Part shown: piece by piece, positions 5,198-6,722 of the stretch | Numbering within the stretch: the first letter of the stretch is position 1 | Layout of the letters: each line of letters opens with the position of its first letter | Assembly (NCBI GenBank): GCA_030840545.1 | Contig: JAVEEH010000283.1 | Coordinates: 1-6,722, forward strand | Length of the DNA stretch: 6,722 nucleotides | Source of the DNA: Frankiaceae bacterium | GTDB taxonomy: Bacteria > Actinomycetota > Actinomycetes > JAFAQI01 | Direction of reading: 5' to 3' | Notes under the pieces: model-generated | The model's input: the letters and a program-made list of their open reading frames with translations, nothing else | Database searches by the model: none | What the model was told of the DNA's origin: nothing | Program-made: the position numbers and the translations under genes

Positions 5198-6567
5198 CCG
5201 GTGACCTTCACCAGCTCCGCGAGGGCGTCGTCGAGGTGCGTGAGCAGTCGCTGCAGGTGCGGCAGGCTGCGCCGGCAACCGGTCAGCCCGAACTCCATGT
5301 TGTCGACGTAGCTCGTCACCGTGATGTTGAGCGCCTGTCCGACGGTCGGGATCGACAGCGGGTAGATGCCCGTGAGCCGGGCGCCGTTGAAGAACAACGG
5401 CTGCCGCGGACCGGGCACGTTGGAGATGATGAGGTTGAACGGCGGCGGAGCGAGCTGCGCGATGCCGCCGGGCACCATGCTCAAGAGCAGCGGCGCCATC
5501 ATCGCGGCGCTGATCGCGCTCGCCTGCACCTGGGTCAGACCGGCGAACAGCTCCTTGCCCTGCCGCATCGACGCGTTGATCGCAGCGAGCCGGTCGGCCG
5601 GGTCGACGATGTCGGTGGCCAGGTTGCACAGGATCGTGCCGACCGCGTTGCCCGAGTCCTCACCGCTGTCCTCACGGCGCAGCGACACCGGCGTCATGGC
5701 GATGAGTGGCGCGTCGGGCAGCGCATCCAGCTCGAGCAGGTAGGCACGCAAGGCGCCAGAGCACATCGCGAGTACGACGTCGTTGACACTGGTGCCGGAC
5801 GCCTTGCCGACAGCGCGGATCTGTTCGAGGGACCACGACTGCGCGGCGAAGCGCCGGGCGCCCGTGATCGGCACGTTGAGCATCGTCTTCGGCGCCTGCA
5901 TCGGCAGCACCGAGGCCTGCTCGCGCAGCGCCTGCTCGCCGAGGCGCAGCACGGTCGGAGCGAGCTTCACGAGGTCGGCGACGCCGCGCACAGCGGCAGC
6001 CGGAAGCGACAGCACGCCGCCCCCGGACGAGCCCGACTTGTCGCTGCGCCGCGGCTTCGGTGACCAGAAGGCCTTCGTGGAGCGGTCGTCGGCGGATGTG
6101 CTGAGCGTGCGTTGCAACAGCCGAAGGCCGGACACTCCGTCCATGACCGCGTGGTGAAGCTTGGTGTAGACCGCGAAGCGGTTGCCCTCGAGCCCCTCGA
6201 TGACGTGCATCTCCCACAGCGGCCGCTGGCGGTCGAGCAGGCTGCCGTGCAACCGGGACGTGAGCGCGAGCAGCTCGCGCACCCGCCCCGGCTCGGGCAG
6301 CGCCGAGTGCCGGACGTGGTGTTCGAGGTCGACGTCGTCATCGTCGGCCCAGCTCCACTGACCGAGTGTCGTCAGCGAGCGGTGCGGATGCCGCCGGAAC
6401 AGCGGTGCAACCTCGGTCGCGGCCAGCAACCCTTCGTAGTTCTCCCGGATCAGGCTGCGATCGGCGCCCTCGGGCAGGTCGAACAGCTGCAGTGACCCCA
6501 CGTGCATGGGTTGCTCTCGGGACTCGGGAATGAGGAACATCGAGTCCGTCGGCGCCATCAGTGGCAT
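5191..6567 (-). CDS. wax ester synthase/diacylglycerol acyltransferase (WS/DGAT)
   Basis: Complete 458-residue enzyme of the bacterial WS/DGAT (Tgs) family, which moves an acyl group from acyl-CoA to diacylglycerol or a fatty alcohol and so makes storage triacylglycerol or wax ester at the membrane surface. The catalytic HHxxxDG motif is intact (H138, H139, D143, G144, in LHHAVMDG). Other family landmarks are the opening PTDSMFL…MHVG (6-24), PLWE (116-119), ND (262-263) and SNVPGP (382-387). A Ser/Gly/Lys-rich linker (about 171-184) joins the N-terminal catalytic part to the C-terminal half. The first ATG gives the MPLM-PTDSMFL opening I associate with actinobacterial members; an ATG three codons later is possible. 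Upstream GGGTAGAG is a weak ribosome site. The start is 20 bases after the stop of an RsbW-like ATPase gene, so both may share a transcript. Confidence 0.95.
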   Translation of the reverse strand: MPLMAPTDSMFLIPESREQPMHVGSLQLFDLPEGADRSLIRENYEGLLAATEVAPLFRRHPHRSLTTLGQWSWADDDDVDLEHHVRHSALPEPGRVRELLALTSRLHGSLLDRQRPLWEMHVIEGLEGNRFAVYTKLHHAVMDGVSGLRLLQRTLSTSADDRSTKAFWSPKPRRSDKSGSSGGGVLSLPAAAVRGVADLVKLAPTVLRLGEQALREQASVLPMQAPKTMLNVPITGARRFAAQSWSLEQIRAVGKASGTSVNDVVLAMCSGALRAYLLELDALPDAPLIAMTPVSLRREDSGEDSGNAVGTILCNLATDIVDPADRLAAINASMRQGKELFAGLTQVQASAISAAMMAPLLLSMVPGGIAQLAPPPFNLIISNVPGPRQPLFFNGARLTGIYPLSIPTVGQALNITVTSYVDNMEFGLTGCRRSLPHLQRLLTHLDDALAELVKVTGA

Positions 6568-6571
6568 CTGA

Positions 6572-6596
6572 CGACTCTACCCAGCCGTTAGAGCCG
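6572..6596 (-). other. short hairpin at the ATPase / WS-DGAT junction
   Basis: On the minus strand CGGCTCTA and TAGAGTCG can pair over eight positions with one G-U pair around a nine-base loop. The hairpin covers the ATPase stop codon and ends 4 bases before the WS/DGAT start, with the weak GGGTAGAG ribosome site in its loop and 3' arm. It could lower translation or read-through, or be chance. Confidence 0.2.
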
Positions 6597-6722
6597 CGTC
6601 GTCACACGTACGACGGTGCCCTCGGCGGACGACCGCACCTGCACGAAGTCACAGAGCTGGTTGACGAGGAACAGGCCACGACCGCCTTCGCGCGCGAGCG
6701 ACGGCATCCGGCGGCCGGCGAG
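6588..6722 (-). CDS. RsbW/SpoIIAB-type ATP-binding regulator, C-terminal end (partial)
   Basis: The last 44 codons of a minus-strand gene that continues past the window edge, ending in TAA (6590-6588). The fragment reads from LAGRRMPS through EGGRGLFLVNQLCDFVQV to SSAEGTVVRVTTRL. The block GGRGLFLVNQLCD and the later GTVVRV are the closing ATP-lid and last-strand motifs of the HATPase_c_2 family: anti-sigma-factor kinases of RsbW/SpoIIAB type and the ATPase domains attached to PP2C-type phosphatases. Such proteins bind a sigma factor or phosphorylate an anti-anti-sigma factor in the cytosol. The N and G1 boxes lie outside the window, so activity and overall domain layout cannot be judged. It lies directly upstream of the WS/DGAT gene on the same strand. 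Confidence 0.8.
   Translation of the reverse strand, partial: LAGRRMPSLAREGGRGLFLVNQLCDFVQVRSSAEGTVVRVTTRL

Noticed and set aside
5236..6063. Plus-strand open frame of 275 codons opposite the WS/DGAT
   Set aside because: Antisense shadow of a clearly conserved acyltransferase; no recognisable domain.

Overview
The window is strongly GC-rich, with tightly packed genes, GTG starts and 4-base or few-base gene junctions. It looks like the chromosome of an actinobacterium. A wax ester synthase/diacylglycerol acyltransferase (WS/DGAT), a stand-alone cyclic-nucleotide-binding protein and an RsbW-type ATPase fit that reading and suggest a lipid-storing, mycobacteria-like or related lineage. No genus can be named from the sequence alone.

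Layout. Bases 2-2667 (+) hold a tight catabolic operon: the end of an alpha/beta hydrolase, a flavin monooxygenase with the Baeyer-Villiger fingerprint (stop and start overlap by 4 bases), and a zinc-dependent alcohol dehydrogenase (3-base gap). Alcohol dehydrogenase, Baeyer-Villiger monooxygenase and esterase is the classic set for turning a secondary alcohol into a ketone, then an ester, then an acid plus an alcohol. A short (-) gene for a cyclic-nucleotide-binding protein (2678-3103) meets this operon tail to tail. A divergent intergenic region of about 190 bases follows. It carries a CRP/GlxR-like site, a spaced inverted repeat, a likely promoter and a strong ribosome binding site for the next gene.

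Bases 3292-5184 (+) encode a 630-residue protein with about 13 membrane segments and an extracytoplasmic domain near its end. It is the most interesting object here. Two of its membrane hairpins carry the same D-x3-H-x(13-14)-H signature (D94/H98/H113 and D171/H175/H189). In residue order and wording this resembles the copper-site motif of PmoC/AmoC in particulate methane and ammonia monooxygenases. Its function is unknown; a duplicated metal site in a membrane oxidoreductase is my inference.

Bases 5191-6567 (-) encode a WS/DGAT with an intact HHxxxDG site. It lies just downstream of the end of an anti-sigma-factor-type ATPase (6588-6722, -), and the two are probably cotranscribed. The WS/DGAT and the membrane-protein gene converge on a perfect 9-bp-stem palindrome that contains both stop codons, a good candidate two-way terminator.

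Together the window suggests oxidation of a hydrophobic substrate (ketone, alcohol or possibly hydrocarbon) beside storage-lipid synthesis, with possible cAMP-linked control. The link between the membrane protein and the catabolic operon is a hypothesis only. No tRNA, rRNA, CRISPR array, insertion sequence or integrase was seen.
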